Below the pieces are notes generated by a model that saw nothing but the letters and a program-made list of their open reading frames with translations, did not search any database and was not told the DNA's origin. A stretch of 50,737 bases of DNA from Nocardia alni (GTDB lineage Bacteria > Actinomycetota > Actinomycetes > Mycobacteriales > Mycobacteriaceae). Below are positions 41,274-49,871 of the stretch, one piece after another (positions within the stretch are counted from its first letter, which is position 1; the number at the start of each line of letters is the position of its first letter). Location: the NCBI RefSeq assembly GCF_019038435.1, contig NZ_JAGPOX010000065.1, positions 1 to 50,737 of the forward strand. The letters are read 5' to 3'. Both the position numbers and the translations under genes were made by a program.

Positions 41274-44200
41274 ATGCGTACTCTCGTCGATCTGTTCACC
41301 GAACGCGTCGCCGCGTCGCCAGATGCCGTTGCCTGCGTGGATGACCGGACAACCCTCACCTACCAGGAGCTGGCGGTTCGATCGGAGGCCGCGGCCGTGG
41401 CGTTGCGAGCGGCGGGGGTCGCGCCGGGCGACACCGTCGGCGTGCTCATGCAACCGTCGGTGCACCTGATCGTCGCGGTCTGGGCGATCCTGCGTGCCGG
41501 AGCCGCGTATCTGCCACTGGCGGTGGACTATCCGGCCGAGCGGCTGTCGTACATGGCGACCGATGCCGATGTGGCAACGGTGGTGACGGACGCCGGCACC
41601 GACGAGCGGGCGCGCCGGATCCTCCCGGCGTCCGTGCGCACGTACCCGATCGGAGCCACGGGATCTGATCTGTCGCTCGATGATCCGCGGTCGCCTACGG
41701 GAACGGCCTATTCGATCTACACCTCCGGCACCACCGGATCGCCCAAGGGTGTGGTGATCCCGCACCGGGCCATCGTCAACCAGCTGAGCTGGCTGCGCGC
41801 CGAGTTGGGGCTCGGTCCCGGTGCGCGGATCCTGCTCAAGTCGCCGGTGAGTTTCGATGCCGCGCAATGGGAATTGCTGGCCAACGCCGTGGGCGCCACC
41901 GTCGTGGTCGCGCCGGCGGACACCCACGCCAACCCCGAGGCGATCCTGGATCAGGTTGTCCGGCACGACATCACGATTCTGCAGTGCGTGCCCACCGCCT
42001 GGGCCGAACTGGCCGCCCTGCCCGCGCTGGCGTCGGCGCGCTCGCTGCGCACGATCGCCAGCGGCGGCGAGGCGCTGCCGGCCGCGGTGGCCCGCCGGTT
42101 GCAGGCGATGGCGCCGGGTGTGCGCAAGGTGAACCTTTACGGCCCCAGCGAAACGACCATCAACGCAACCTGGTTCGACTTCACCACCGCGGATCTGTCG
42201 CATACGGACGTGGTTCCGATCGGCGGCTCGGTGGACGGGTGCCTGCTGCTGGTGATCGACGAGTCGGGTGCACCGGCGGCCGAGGGGGAGTTGTTGATCG
42301 GCGGCGTACAGCTGGCCGACGGATACCGCAACCGCCCGGAGGCGAGCGCGGAGCGGTTCGTCGAGCGCGAGTCCGGACGCTGGTACCGCACCGGGGATCT
42401 GGTGCGCCGCAACGGCGATGGCGTACTGGAGTTCCTGGGCAGGACCGACGACCAGGTGAAGATCAACGGCTACCGCATCGAGACCACCGAGGTCCGATTC
42501 TGGATCGAATCCCACGATTGGGTCCGGGCGGCCGCCGTGGTTCCGTGGATCACCACGCGCGGCACGGCGCAGCTGGCCGGTTTCGTCGAGCTGGATCCGG
42601 AGCAGGCGCCGCTGATGGATCAGGGCGAGGCGGCCCGTCACCACCGGTCCAAGTCGACCCGCACTCAGGTGACCGCCCAATTGTCGAACCTGGGGATCCT
42701 CGCTGTCGGCGACGCGCCCGGCATCGCGCTGGCCGGCGCCGAACCGACCGCCGAACAGCGGCGTCGCGTCTTCGCGCGCAAGACGTACCGGACCTTCGAG
42801 GCCGCGTCGGTGTCACCGGACCGGGTCGAGGCGTTACTGCGCCGCTGGCGCGAGCGCACACCGCCGCAGCCCTGCGCGTCCGCGCCCGACGCCGAGCGGC
42901 TGGGCCTGTTACTGCGCTGGTTCGGGCCATTCGAGAGCCCGGATCGGTTGCTGCCCAAATATTCCTACGCCTCGCCCGGTGCGTTGAACGCCACCCGGAT
43001 CTACCTCGAAACGGACGGCTCGGCGGGAATCGCCGCCGGTGTCCACTATTTCCATCCGTTGCGGCACGCGCTGTATCGGGTCGCGGACGCCGAGCGGGCC
43101 GGAACCTGGCTGCATCTGGTCGGCCTGCCGCGGGTGATCGAATCGGTCTATGCCACGAATGTGCGGGAGGTGCTGCAGTTCGAGGCCGGACACCTGCTCG
43201 GGGTACTCGACGAGGTAGCCGCCGAATTCGGCTGGCAGGTGGGTCCGGTTGGCGCGGAACCGGTTTCCGGCATCGGCGAAGGCATCGTGACGGCGTCGGT
43301 TCAGCTCGGCGTCGTGCCGGGGCCGGGGCTCGAACCGCCGGTGACGGCCTGGGTACAGGTGCACGGCGACCGGGCTGGGGCCCGGCCCGGAATCTATCGA
43401 TTCACCGGCGCGGGGCTGAGTCCGGTCACCGAGCAGAAGATCGAGCGGCGCCACGTGATCGCCATCAACCAGCGCAGCTATGACGGCTCCGATTTCGCGG
43501 TGATGCTCACGACCACCCCGGACAGCGGCTGGGCCGGTTTCACCGCGCTGGGCCGGGCGCTTGCGCATCTGCAACAACTGGGCGCCGCGGCCAACCTGGG
43601 CTTCATGTCGGCGGGTTATGCCTCGCTGACCGGCCGGGACCTGCCGTCCGCCCGGCGCTTCGACGATATCCTCGGGCTGCGGTCGCTGAGTTACTTCGCG
43701 CTGGCCGGGCAGGTGAGCGACGAGCAACTCGCCGCGACCGGCATGGGCGAGGACGTCGTGCACATGCAGGGCCCGCAGGAACTGCTCGTCGAGGACCTGC
43801 GCTCCGTCCTGCCCGCTTACATGGTACCTGCCACGATTCACGTCGTGGACCGTATTCCGTTGTCGCAGAATGGGAAGCAGGATCGCAGTGCGCTGTCCCG
43901 GCTGGCGGCCGAACTCGCCGCCGGCGAGCGGCAGGCCGATCCGCCCGCATCCGGCCGCGAGCGCGCCGTGGCGCAGGTGTGGGCGGAGGTGCTCGGATAC
44001 GAGCCGGTCTACCGCGGGGACGACTTCTTCGCCCAGGGCGGCAACTCGATGTCGGCGCTGCGGCTGCTGCGGGCGCTGGCCGAGCGGTTCGGGGTGAATC
44101 TGCCGGTGCAGACCCTCTTTCGGCATTCGACGCTGGCCGAATTGGCCGCCGCCACAATCGAAACGCCGGATCGACGCGTGTCCCGGCTGATACCGCTGGC

Positions 44201-45002
44201 CGGGACCGGATCGACCGCCGCGACCGTACTGTGGCCCGGGCTGGGCGGCTATCCGATGAGCCTGCGGACCCTGGCCCGGGAGCTCGAGCAGGACGGTCAC
44301 ACCGTGTACGGGATGCAGGCCCGAGGGCTCAACGTCGGCGAGACACCGCACGGTGATCTGGCGGCCCTGATCGCCGACGACGTGGCCGAGGTACAGCGGC
44401 TTCGGCCGGCCGGACCGCTGCGCATCGTCGGATACTCCTTCGGCGCCCGGATCGCCACCGAGGTCGCTCATCGACTGCGCGCGGCGGGGCGGCAGGTCGA
44501 GGTGCTGGTGCTGATCGCGCCCGGATCGCCGGTGCTGGCCGGGCTGCCCGACACCGGCGAGATCGATTACGCCACCGGATATTTCAAGCGGGTGCTGGCG
44601 TCGGTGTTCAGCGGGCGCATCGATCCGCCGTTCACGGCCGAACTCGACGAATTGGTCACCACGCGAGAGCAGTTCGTGGATCTGATCGCCGAGCGGGTGC
44701 CGGACTTCGGGCGCGAGATCGTGAAACGGATCGTCGCGGTGGTCGAACACACCTACCGTTTCCGTTCCGAACCCAGCGCCGTCGATCCGGATCTGCTGGA
44801 CCACAGCGTATTCCTGCGTGCGCGCGGTGACGGACCGAGCTTCGCCGACATCCCGGTCGTCCCGCTGCGCGAGCGCGTCCGTCCGGTCGGCAACCTGCCC
44901 TACCACCACTACGAGATCGTGACCGCCGGTGCACTCGACATCGCCGCGGCAGTCCTGGAACACAGCATGAGTCAGGAGTTGGTGCCACATGCCACACGTT
45001 GA
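41274..45002 (+). CDS. single-module NRPS with inserted oxidase, indigoidine-synthetase type (IndC/BpsA/MinA-like)
   Basis: 1242 residues, A-Ox-A'-PCP-TE. Adenylation core: SIYTSGTTGSPKGVV, NLYGPSETTIN, WYRTGDLVRR, and the C-terminal NGKQDR lysine at about 868. Between the A8 region (VKINGYRIETTEVR) and the A-domain end lies the oxidase, about 540-800, with LLRWFGPFESPDRLLPKYSYASPGAL and GVHYFHPLRHAL as in BpsA. PCP GGNSMSAL has Ser925; TE GYSFGARIATE has Ser1055. There is no condensation domain. Such enzymes cyclise and oxidise glutamine; two rings make blue indigoidine, or one is diverted to a C-nucleoside. ATG 41262 (overlapping the UPRT stop) is possible, but 41274 follows GAGGAG. Confidence 0.93.
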   Translation: MRTLVDLFTERVAASPDAVACVDDRTTLTYQELAVRSEAAAVALRAAGVAPGDTVGVLMQPSVHLIVAVWAILRAGAAYLPLAVDYPAERLSYMATDADVATVVTDAGTDERARRILPASVRTYPIGATGSDLSLDDPRSPTGTAYSIYTSGTTGSPKGVVIPHRAIVNQLSWLRAELGLGPGARILLKSPVSFDAAQWELLANAVGATVVVAPADTHANPEAILDQVVRHDITILQCVPTAWAELAALPALASARSLRTIASGGEALPAAVARRLQAMAPGVRKVNLYGPSETTINATWFDFTTADLSHTDVVPIGGSVDGCLLLVIDESGAPAAEGELLIGGVQLADGYRNRPEASAERFVERESGRWYRTGDLVRRNGDGVLEFLGRTDDQVKINGYRIETTEVRFWIESHDWVRAAAVVPWITTRGTAQLAGFVELDPEQAPLMDQGEAARHHRSKSTRTQVTAQLSNLGILAVGDAPGIALAGAEPTAEQRRRVFARKTYRTFEAASVSPDRVEALLRRWRERTPPQPCASAPDAERLGLLLRWFGPFESPDRLLPKYSYASPGALNATRIYLETDGSAGIAAGVHYFHPLRHALYRVADAERAGTWLHLVGLPRVIESVYATNVREVLQFEAGHLLGVLDEVAAEFGWQVGPVGAEPVSGIGEGIVTASVQLGVVPGPGLEPPVTAWVQVHGDRAGARPGIYRFTGAGLSPVTEQKIERRHVIAINQRSYDGSDFAVMLTTTPDSGWAGFTALGRALAHLQQLGAAANLGFMSAGYASLTGRDLPSARRFDDILGLRSLSYFALAGQVSDEQLAATGMGEDVVHMQGPQELLVEDLRSVLPAYMVPATIHVVDRIPLSQNGKQDRSALSRLAAELAAGERQADPPASGRERAVAQVWAEVLGYEPVYRGDDFFAQGGNSMSALRLLRALAERFGVNLPVQTLFRHSTLAELAAATIETPDRRVSRLIPLAGTGSTAATVLWPGLGGYPMSLRTLARELEQDGHTVYGMQARGLNVGETPHGDLAALIADDVAEVQRLRPAGPLRIVGYSFGARIATEVAHRLRAAGRQVEVLVLIAPGSPVLAGLPDTGEIDYATGYFKRVLASVFSGRIDPPFTAELDELVTTREQFVDLIAERVPDFGREIVKRIVAVVEHTYRFRSEPSAVDPDLLDHSVFLRARGDGPSFADIPVVPLRERVRPVGNLPYHHYEIVTAGALDIAAAVLEHSMSQELVPHATR

Positions 45003-45216
45003 GATCTCCCACTTCCCAGCGGATCTGACCGAGCCGACCAGAAAACGACTGGAAAAGGACATCGTCGCGGCGGTAACGCGCGCCTTCGGAGTTCGCGACG
45101 GCGCAGTCTCGATCGGCCTCGCCCCGGTGAACCCCGACCACTGGCAAGAACGCGTCTACCGCCCGTTGATCACCGACCGAGCCGGCGCCGCGCCCCTGCG
45201 CTCACCGGACTACTGA
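44989..45216 (+). CDS. 4-oxalocrotonate tautomerase-like protein with Pro-1
   Basis: 75 residues. After Met removal the protein begins PHVEISHFPADLTEPTRKRLEKDIVAAVTRAFG, the tautomerase fold with the catalytic N-terminal proline. The C-terminal NPDHWQERVYRPLITDR is a plausible active-site loop. Family members interconvert keto/enol forms or act on unsaturated acids through Pro-1. Its ATG lies inside the NRPS gene (14-bp overlap; ribosome site AGGAG at 12-16 bp), so it is made with the NRPS. I infer it acts on the released cyclic imide or enol. I do not recall a tautomerase in described indigoidine or minimycin clusters. Confidence 0.85.
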   Translation: MPHVEISHFPADLTEPTRKRLEKDIVAAVTRAFGVRDGAVSIGLAPVNPDHWQERVYRPLITDRAGAAPLRSPDY

Positions 45217-45224
45217 TGATGACC

Positions 45225-45600
45225 CGGCACCCCCGAATCCGTCGTCCCGGTGAAGCTCGTCGTGTCGGTAAGAGTTCGACGGCAACCCGTCCCGCGAGTC
45301 TCGTCGATCCGGTGACGCCCGTCGAGCTGTCGACTGTTGTGGTGTGCGGCGATGCGGTGTCTGGAGAACGTCGGCCTGGTCGCGATGGTGAGAGTCCGAT
45401 GACTACCCGGCCTTGGAGTCCGCTGGTCCAGTGCTACTTGTCGCGCTGGCGGCTGTTGTGGGGGCTCAGTGGTGATTCGGCATCTGGAGCGCGCTGGTCT
45501 GGTGGCGTTTGTAGTGCTGGTGAGTGTGGGGTGGCGTGATGGTTAGTCGGCATCCGGAGTCTGTGCGGCCGGTCGCGCTTGTCGCGCTGGCGACAGCGGT
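45225..45600 (+). repeat. degenerate tandem copies of the start of the MFS gene
   Basis: The 322 bases between tautomerase and MFS gene are the only sizeable gap in the operon. They repeat the MFS 5' end (ATGGTTAGTCGGCATCCGGA at 45539): ATGACCCGGCACCCCCGAAT near 45219, GGTGTCTGGAGAACG near 45356, ATGACTACCCGGCCTTGGAG near 45400, and ATTCGGCATCTGGAGCG near 45474. CTTGTCGCGCTGGCG occurs at both 45437-45451 and 45578-45592. The last unit steps are about 65-70 bp. A 107-codon frame crosses the gap (45216-45539), with TGATG stop-start overlaps at both ends, but its composition is not protein-like. I read it as decayed duplications. Confidence 0.5.
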
Positions 45601-46765
45601 GGCGGCGGTTGCGTTGAATCTGCGGCCGGGTATTACCTCGGTGGGGCCGGTGCTGGACGCGGTTACCGGGCATTTTGGTGCGGGAGCGGGTGCGGCGGGG
45701 GTTGTGACTGCCGCGCCGGTGATCGCGTTTGCGATGACGAGCTTGCTCGCGCCGGTTGTGCTCGCACGAATTTCCTTGCGGGCGGGGCTGTTCGTATCGC
45801 TTGCGGTGACCGGGGTCAGTCTTGCGGTGCGGCCGTGGGGGGATCTGGTGGTCTTCGTTGTCGCGACGTTCGCGGCGGCGATCGGGGTGGGGCTGTTGGC
45901 GGTGCTGTTGCCAGTGGTTGTGCGCGTCGGGGAGCACACCCGTGTGCTGGTGGCGACGTTCACCACGGCGCTGCAGGTGGGCTCGGCGGCGGGATTTGTT
46001 GCGGTGGTGCCGTTGTCGCATGTTCTGGGTGGCTGGCGGTGGGCGCTGGCGGTGTGGGCAGTGGTTGCGGTGGTCGGTATCTTCGCGCTGTGGCGGTCGC
46101 CGTTGGGCGGCGGGGATGTGCAGCCGGTGGAAGCTCGTCGGACGGTCAATCCTCTTGCGGTGCTGCGCCGGACGAACAGTGTGGTGCTGGCGCTGTTCTT
46201 CGGGCTGCAAGCGATGGTCGCATTCGTGGTGATCGGGTGGCTGCCGTCCGTACTCGAGGACGCCGGTGTGAGCGCGGGAGCCGCGGGTGGGTATCTGGGG
46301 CTGCTCACCTGCACGGCGGTGCCGATCAGTTTCCTGGTACCACCGCTGGTGACGGCCTCGGCGCACCCCTCGCGCTGGCTCGCGGGATTCAGTTTGTGCA
46401 CCGTGGCGGGTGTTCTCGGGTTCCTGATCGCCCCGGCCGCGGCGCCGCTGGTGTGGTCGGTGGTGCTCGGGACGGGGTTGTCGGTGTTCTCCCTGGCATT
46501 GACGGTGGTCACGGTGCGTGCGGGCGCGATTGCGCGGCCGATCGAATTGTCCAGTGCCGTACAGGGTATCGGCTATCTCATCGCCGCCGCCGGGCCGTAC
46601 GCGGTCGGCCTGATCCGCCGGTTCACCGACGGTTGGGGCGTACCGCTGGGCGTGCTGCTGGCCATCGCGGTGTTGCAGGCGGTGGTCGGATTCGCCACCG
46701 GAAATCCGGAAAAGGCCACGGCGGCACCGAATTCGATGACACACGAACAGACAGAGAGGCGCTGA
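45539..46765 (+). CDS. MFS transporter, CynX/NimT type (MinT-like exporter)
   Basis: 408 residues with twelve hydrophobic segments. ALNLRPGITSVGPVLDAV in the first loop is the mark of the CynX/NimT group of small-molecule transporters; GLFVSLAVTGVSLAVRPWGDLVVFVVATFAAAIGVG and RRFTDGWGVPLGVLLAIAVLQAV are characteristic helices. ATG 45539 overlaps the preceding frame's TGA and begins with MVSRHPES. The reading frame opens back to GTG 45524. In the minimycin system a transporter exports the product; this gene has the same place. The 5' end has been tandemly duplicated upstream (see repeat entry), which may affect its translation. Confidence 0.88.
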   Translation: MVSRHPESVRPVALVALATAVAAVALNLRPGITSVGPVLDAVTGHFGAGAGAAGVVTAAPVIAFAMTSLLAPVVLARISLRAGLFVSLAVTGVSLAVRPWGDLVVFVVATFAAAIGVGLLAVLLPVVVRVGEHTRVLVATFTTALQVGSAAGFVAVVPLSHVLGGWRWALAVWAVVAVVGIFALWRSPLGGGDVQPVEARRTVNPLAVLRRTNSVVLALFFGLQAMVAFVVIGWLPSVLEDAGVSAGAAGGYLGLLTCTAVPISFLVPPLVTASAHPSRWLAGFSLCTVAGVLGFLIAPAAAPLVWSVVLGTGLSVFSLALTVVTVRAGAIARPIELSSAVQGIGYLIAAAGPYAVGLIRRFTDGWGVPLGVLLAIAVLQAVVGFATGNPEKATAAPNSMTHEQTERR

Positions 46766-46768
46766 CAC

Positions 46769-47947
46769 ATGCCGGCCGACACAGTGGCGGGTGTTGCGGA
46801 TCTGCTCGACGACCGCAGTCACCACATCGAATTCAACGGGCATCTCACCAATCACGTCAAACACGCGGTGGTCGCACTGGCCGCACTCGGTGCGCCCGAG
46901 TCGCTGATTCGCGACTACTACAAGAACTATGCTCAGCTGACCGCCTACGGATATCCGCTCGAACCCGCACGCGAGTCGGCACGGCCGATCGACTCCGATA
47001 CCTGGCGGGACTTTCTCGGGGCGCGCAAGTACTTCAGCGCCTACAGCGCGTTCTTCGACGGCGAGGTCGCGCGGCTCGGGATCGACGGCGCGGTCGCGCG
47101 CTACGCGCCGGAACTGTTGCGCGGTTGGATCGGCGCGTTCACCCACGCCACCATCCATCTGGGCTGGGCGGTCTGGGCCAGGCATCCTGGTATGACCGCA
47201 GAAGCGCTTGCCTACCTTGCCTTCTCGTTCGTTCCGGTGGTAGGCGGCGCCCAACGGCCAGCGGGCGCGAGCACGCCGTGGGATTCCGTGCTCGCGCTGA
47301 GCCGGAGCTGGGCCCACGACGACAGCTTCCGCGCCGCGGTGCAGGCGGTCGTCGGCGACACCGACGCGGTCACCGAGCTGCATCCCGAACTGAACCGGTC
47401 CGGTTTACAGGCCAGGGTCGCCGCAGTGGCGCACAGTGGCATCGCCGAACTCGCGGACGCGGCCCCGTGGGCGCTCACGCTCGCACCGGACGCCCGGCGC
47501 TCGGCGGTTCGCCGTACGGTCACCCTGCTCTACCTGGCCGACCCGGGCGACTTCGTCGTACTGCACCTGATCACGTCACTATTCGCGGTGGAGGTCGTCG
47601 CGCAACTGCTGAACTCCGAGCAGTCCGCCGAGCTCTACGACCTGTATTGGGCGGGAGCGCGGATCATCCTCGCCGCCGAGCGGAAGATCCCGTCGCCGGG
47701 CAAGCTGCGCAAGCTCGCCGAGCTGTACGCATCCTCCGGACCGGACCGCTCCGAGTACGCGACAACGGAATTCGACATCATCGCGCGGCGGTCCTGGCTC
47801 GAGGAGGAGGAACACAACCCGAAGCTGGTGTTCGTGCTGCGGCAGTGGTGGAACGACCTGGACTGGATCGCCTATCGGCACGCGGCCGGTCAGTTCACCC
47901 GGACGCCGGATCTGCCACCGAGTTTCGCCGAGCCACCGACCGAATGA
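46769..47947 (+). CDS. questin oxidase-like / DUF4243 protein
   Basis: 392 residues. HHIEFNGHLTNHVKHAVVALAALGAPESLIRDYYKNYAQLTAYGYPLEPARE is the N-terminal signature of the questin-oxidase (DUF4243) family, followed by FTHATIHLGWAVWARHPGMTAEALAYLAFSF with paired histidines that could bind a metal. Fungal members perform Baeyer-Villiger-type ring opening. I recall this domain fused to a HAD phosphatase as MinC in minimycin producers; here it is free and the phosphatase is at 39863. It begins three bases after the MFS stop. I infer it catalyses the oxidative ring rearrangement that turns the cyclised glutamine ring into an oxazine or related ring. Confidence 0.85.
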   Translation: MPADTVAGVADLLDDRSHHIEFNGHLTNHVKHAVVALAALGAPESLIRDYYKNYAQLTAYGYPLEPARESARPIDSDTWRDFLGARKYFSAYSAFFDGEVARLGIDGAVARYAPELLRGWIGAFTHATIHLGWAVWARHPGMTAEALAYLAFSFVPVVGGAQRPAGASTPWDSVLALSRSWAHDDSFRAAVQAVVGDTDAVTELHPELNRSGLQARVAAVAHSGIAELADAAPWALTLAPDARRSAVRRTVTLLYLADPGDFVVLHLITSLFAVEVVAQLLNSEQSAELYDLYWAGARIILAAERKIPSPGKLRKLAELYASSGPDRSEYATTEFDIIARRSWLEEEEHNPKLVFVLRQWWNDLDWIAYRHAAGQFTRTPDLPPSFAEPPTE

Positions 47948-47987
47948 CCCGTCCCAGAACGCAGATCGACAGAACAGGAAATGATCG

Positions 47988-48818
47988 GTGACCGAGGTAA
48001 TCCCGAGCGAGCTACAGGAACAGCTGGACAAGCGGTACGGACCGGCCGGGCCGCGCGCCGAGACGTCGGGTAACCCGGCGCTCGAGGTGCTGCTGCGGCA
48101 CCGCACGGTACGCCGCTACCTGCCGGGAGTGATCGGCGAACAGGAGCTGGGCCTGATCCTCGCGGCGGCGCAGTCGGCGTCGACGTCGGCCAACTTCCAG
48201 TTCACGAGCGTCGTGGTGATCGACGATCCCGCACTGCGGGCCCGGCTGGCCGAACTGGCGGGCGGGCAGCAACTGGTGCTCGACGCAGCCGTATTCCTGG
48301 TGTGGGTGGCCGACTGGTCGCGCAACGTCGCGCTCGCCCGCGCGCACGGGCACACCATCGAGGCGACCTCGTACCTGGACAGCACGATATCGAGCATCGT
48401 CGACGTCACGCTGTCGGCGCAGAACGCCGCGGTCGCCGCCGAATCATTGGGCTACGGAATCACTTTCGTGGGTGCGCTGCGCAACAACATCGACGACGTG
48501 ATCGAGGCGCTTCGACTGCCGGAGTGGACCTTTCCGGTGTACGGGCTCGCGATCGGGATTCCCGATCCCGCGGACCCGGCCGATATCAAACCGCGGTACG
48601 GCCAGAGCGTGGTCGTGCACCGCAACACCTACACCCCGCCCGCCGAGGCCGACGTGGCCGACTATCTGGATCGCATCAACGCCTACTACCGCGAGCAGGA
48701 GCTTCCGGAGGACTGGGTGAAAAACCGGTTGGCGGGCCGGATCTCGACACCCGAGAGCCTGCACGGTCGCCAGGGCATCCGTAACACCTTCCACCGCCAG
48801 GGCTTCGAGCTCAGATAA
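47988..48818 (+). CDS. NADPH-dependent nitroreductase-family FMN protein (NfsA-like)
   Basis: 276 residues from GTG 47988. LLRHRTVRRYLPGVIGEQELGLILAAAQSASTSANFQF binds FMN, VVVIDDPALRARLAELAGGQQLVLDAAVFLVWVADWSRN and GYGITFVGALRNN complete the fold, and YGLAIGIPDPADPADIKPRYGQSVVVHRNTY is the C-terminal excursion of the NfsA/FRP group. It reduces quinones, imines or nitro groups with NADPH. It sits 40 bp after the DUF4243 gene, same direction. It may adjust the redox state of the ring intermediate or of indigoidine (blue/leuco). No such protein comes to mind from the min clusters. Confidence 0.88.
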   Translation: MTEVIPSELQEQLDKRYGPAGPRAETSGNPALEVLLRHRTVRRYLPGVIGEQELGLILAAAQSASTSANFQFTSVVVIDDPALRARLAELAGGQQLVLDAAVFLVWVADWSRNVALARAHGHTIEATSYLDSTISSIVDVTLSAQNAAVAAESLGYGITFVGALRNNIDDVIEALRLPEWTFPVYGLAIGIPDPADPADIKPRYGQSVVVHRNTYTPPAEADVADYLDRINAYYREQELPEDWVKNRLAGRISTPESLHGRQGIRNTFHRQGFELR

Positions 48819-48835
48819 CGTCGCAGGAGAACACC

Positions 48836-49867
48836 GTGCTCATGATTCGACCGATCCTCCGGACAGCCGCGATCGCGGCGGCCGCGGCCCTGCTCGCGGC
48901 GGTCGCCGGGTGCGGCGGCGACGCCGCCGACTCCGGCGCCAAGGAGATCGTCTACATCACCGACGCGCCCATCGGCCAGAACCAGTTCCTGCAACTGGGC
49001 AAGACCGGTACGGAGCAGGCCGCCGAGCAACTGGGCGAGAGCGCGCGCACCTACGAGAGCACCGACGAGCAGTCACGCCGGTCGAATCTCGAGGCCGCCG
49101 TGCAGCGCCGGCCGACCGCCATCGTGCTGATCACCTACGAATTCAACGACCTGGTCACGGAATTCGCCGAGAAGTACCCGGATCAGCAGTTCGTGCTCGT
49201 GGATTCGTGCCCGGCCAAGATCCCGCCCAATCTGCGGTGCGGCACGTTCAAGGAGTACGAGCCGTCCTATCTGCTGGGGGTGGAGGCTGGTCTGCTGGAT
49301 CGCAGCGGGCATGTCGGGACGGTGGCGGCGATCGACTCCGCGTTCTTCCATCGCTGGTCCGACGCGTTCGCGCAAGGTGCACGCAGCGTGAACCCGCAGG
49401 TGACCGACACCCAGTTGTTCGTCGGCGGCGCCAACGCGGTCGGCGATCCGGCACGGTCGAAGGAGTTGGCGCTCACCGCGATTCAATCGGGCGTCGATCA
49501 GATCTACGGGGTGACCGGCGGCGGCAACGGCGGCGTGTTCGAGGCCGCCTCGCAGAACCACGTGCTGGCCTACGGCGTCGATGTCAACCAGTGCCCGCAG
49601 GCGCCGGGGGTCATCGTGGACAACGCCATCAAGCGGGTCGACAAGGTGGTGCTGGATCTGCTGACCCAGATTCACCAGGGCAGGCCGGGCGGAACGTCCA
49701 CCGCGTTCGGACTGGCCGAGGACGGCTCGACCGTCACCAGCCTGACCGCGGACGCGGCCGGCAGCGGCTGCGCGATACTGCGACACCCGGACGTGCTGAC
49801 CCGGGTTCGCCAGGTGCGCGAGGACATCATCGCGGGCCGGATCACCGTGCCGCACAAGGACAACTGA
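48836..49867 (+). CDS. BMP family ABC transporter substrate-binding lipoprotein
   Basis: 343 residues. GTG 48836 follows GCAGGAG. The N-terminus MLMIRPILRTAAIAAAAALLAAVAGC is a lipoprotein signal with lipobox AVAGC. KEIVYITDAPIGQNQFLQLGKTGTEQA, ADRRPTAIVL-like strands and QFVLVDSCPAKIPPNLRCGTFKEYEPSYLLGVEAGLL, then VGTVAAIDSAF, GVDQIYGVTGGGNGGVFEAA and NHVLAYGVDVNQCPQAPGVIVDNAIKRVD, follow the BMP/PnrA pattern of purine- and other nucleoside-binding proteins. It catches ligand at the cell surface for the ABC complex whose ATPase follows at 4 bp. With C-nucleoside-type genes upstream, a nucleoside or base is the likely cargo. Confidence 0.9.
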   Translation: MLMIRPILRTAAIAAAAALLAAVAGCGGDAADSGAKEIVYITDAPIGQNQFLQLGKTGTEQAAEQLGESARTYESTDEQSRRSNLEAAVQRRPTAIVLITYEFNDLVTEFAEKYPDQQFVLVDSCPAKIPPNLRCGTFKEYEPSYLLGVEAGLLDRSGHVGTVAAIDSAFFHRWSDAFAQGARSVNPQVTDTQLFVGGANAVGDPARSKELALTAIQSGVDQIYGVTGGGNGGVFEAASQNHVLAYGVDVNQCPQAPGVIVDNAIKRVDKVVLDLLTQIHQGRPGGTSTAFGLAEDGSTVTSLTADAAGSGCAILRHPDVLTRVRQVREDIIAGRITVPHKDN

Positions 49868-49871
49868 ACCG

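Noticed and set aside
42909..45062. 717-residue minus-strand frame inside the NRPS
   Set aside because: Antisense shadow of oxidase, PCP and TE domains.
45217..45538. riboswitch (cobalamin or TPP) upstream of the MFS gene
   Set aside because: None of the conserved core sequences of these classes is present.
45216..45539. 107-codon gene coupled by TGATG to tautomerase and MFS
   Set aside because: The start/stop overlaps are striking, but the product is Arg/Trp-rich and low in structure, and the DNA is explained better by repeated MFS starts.
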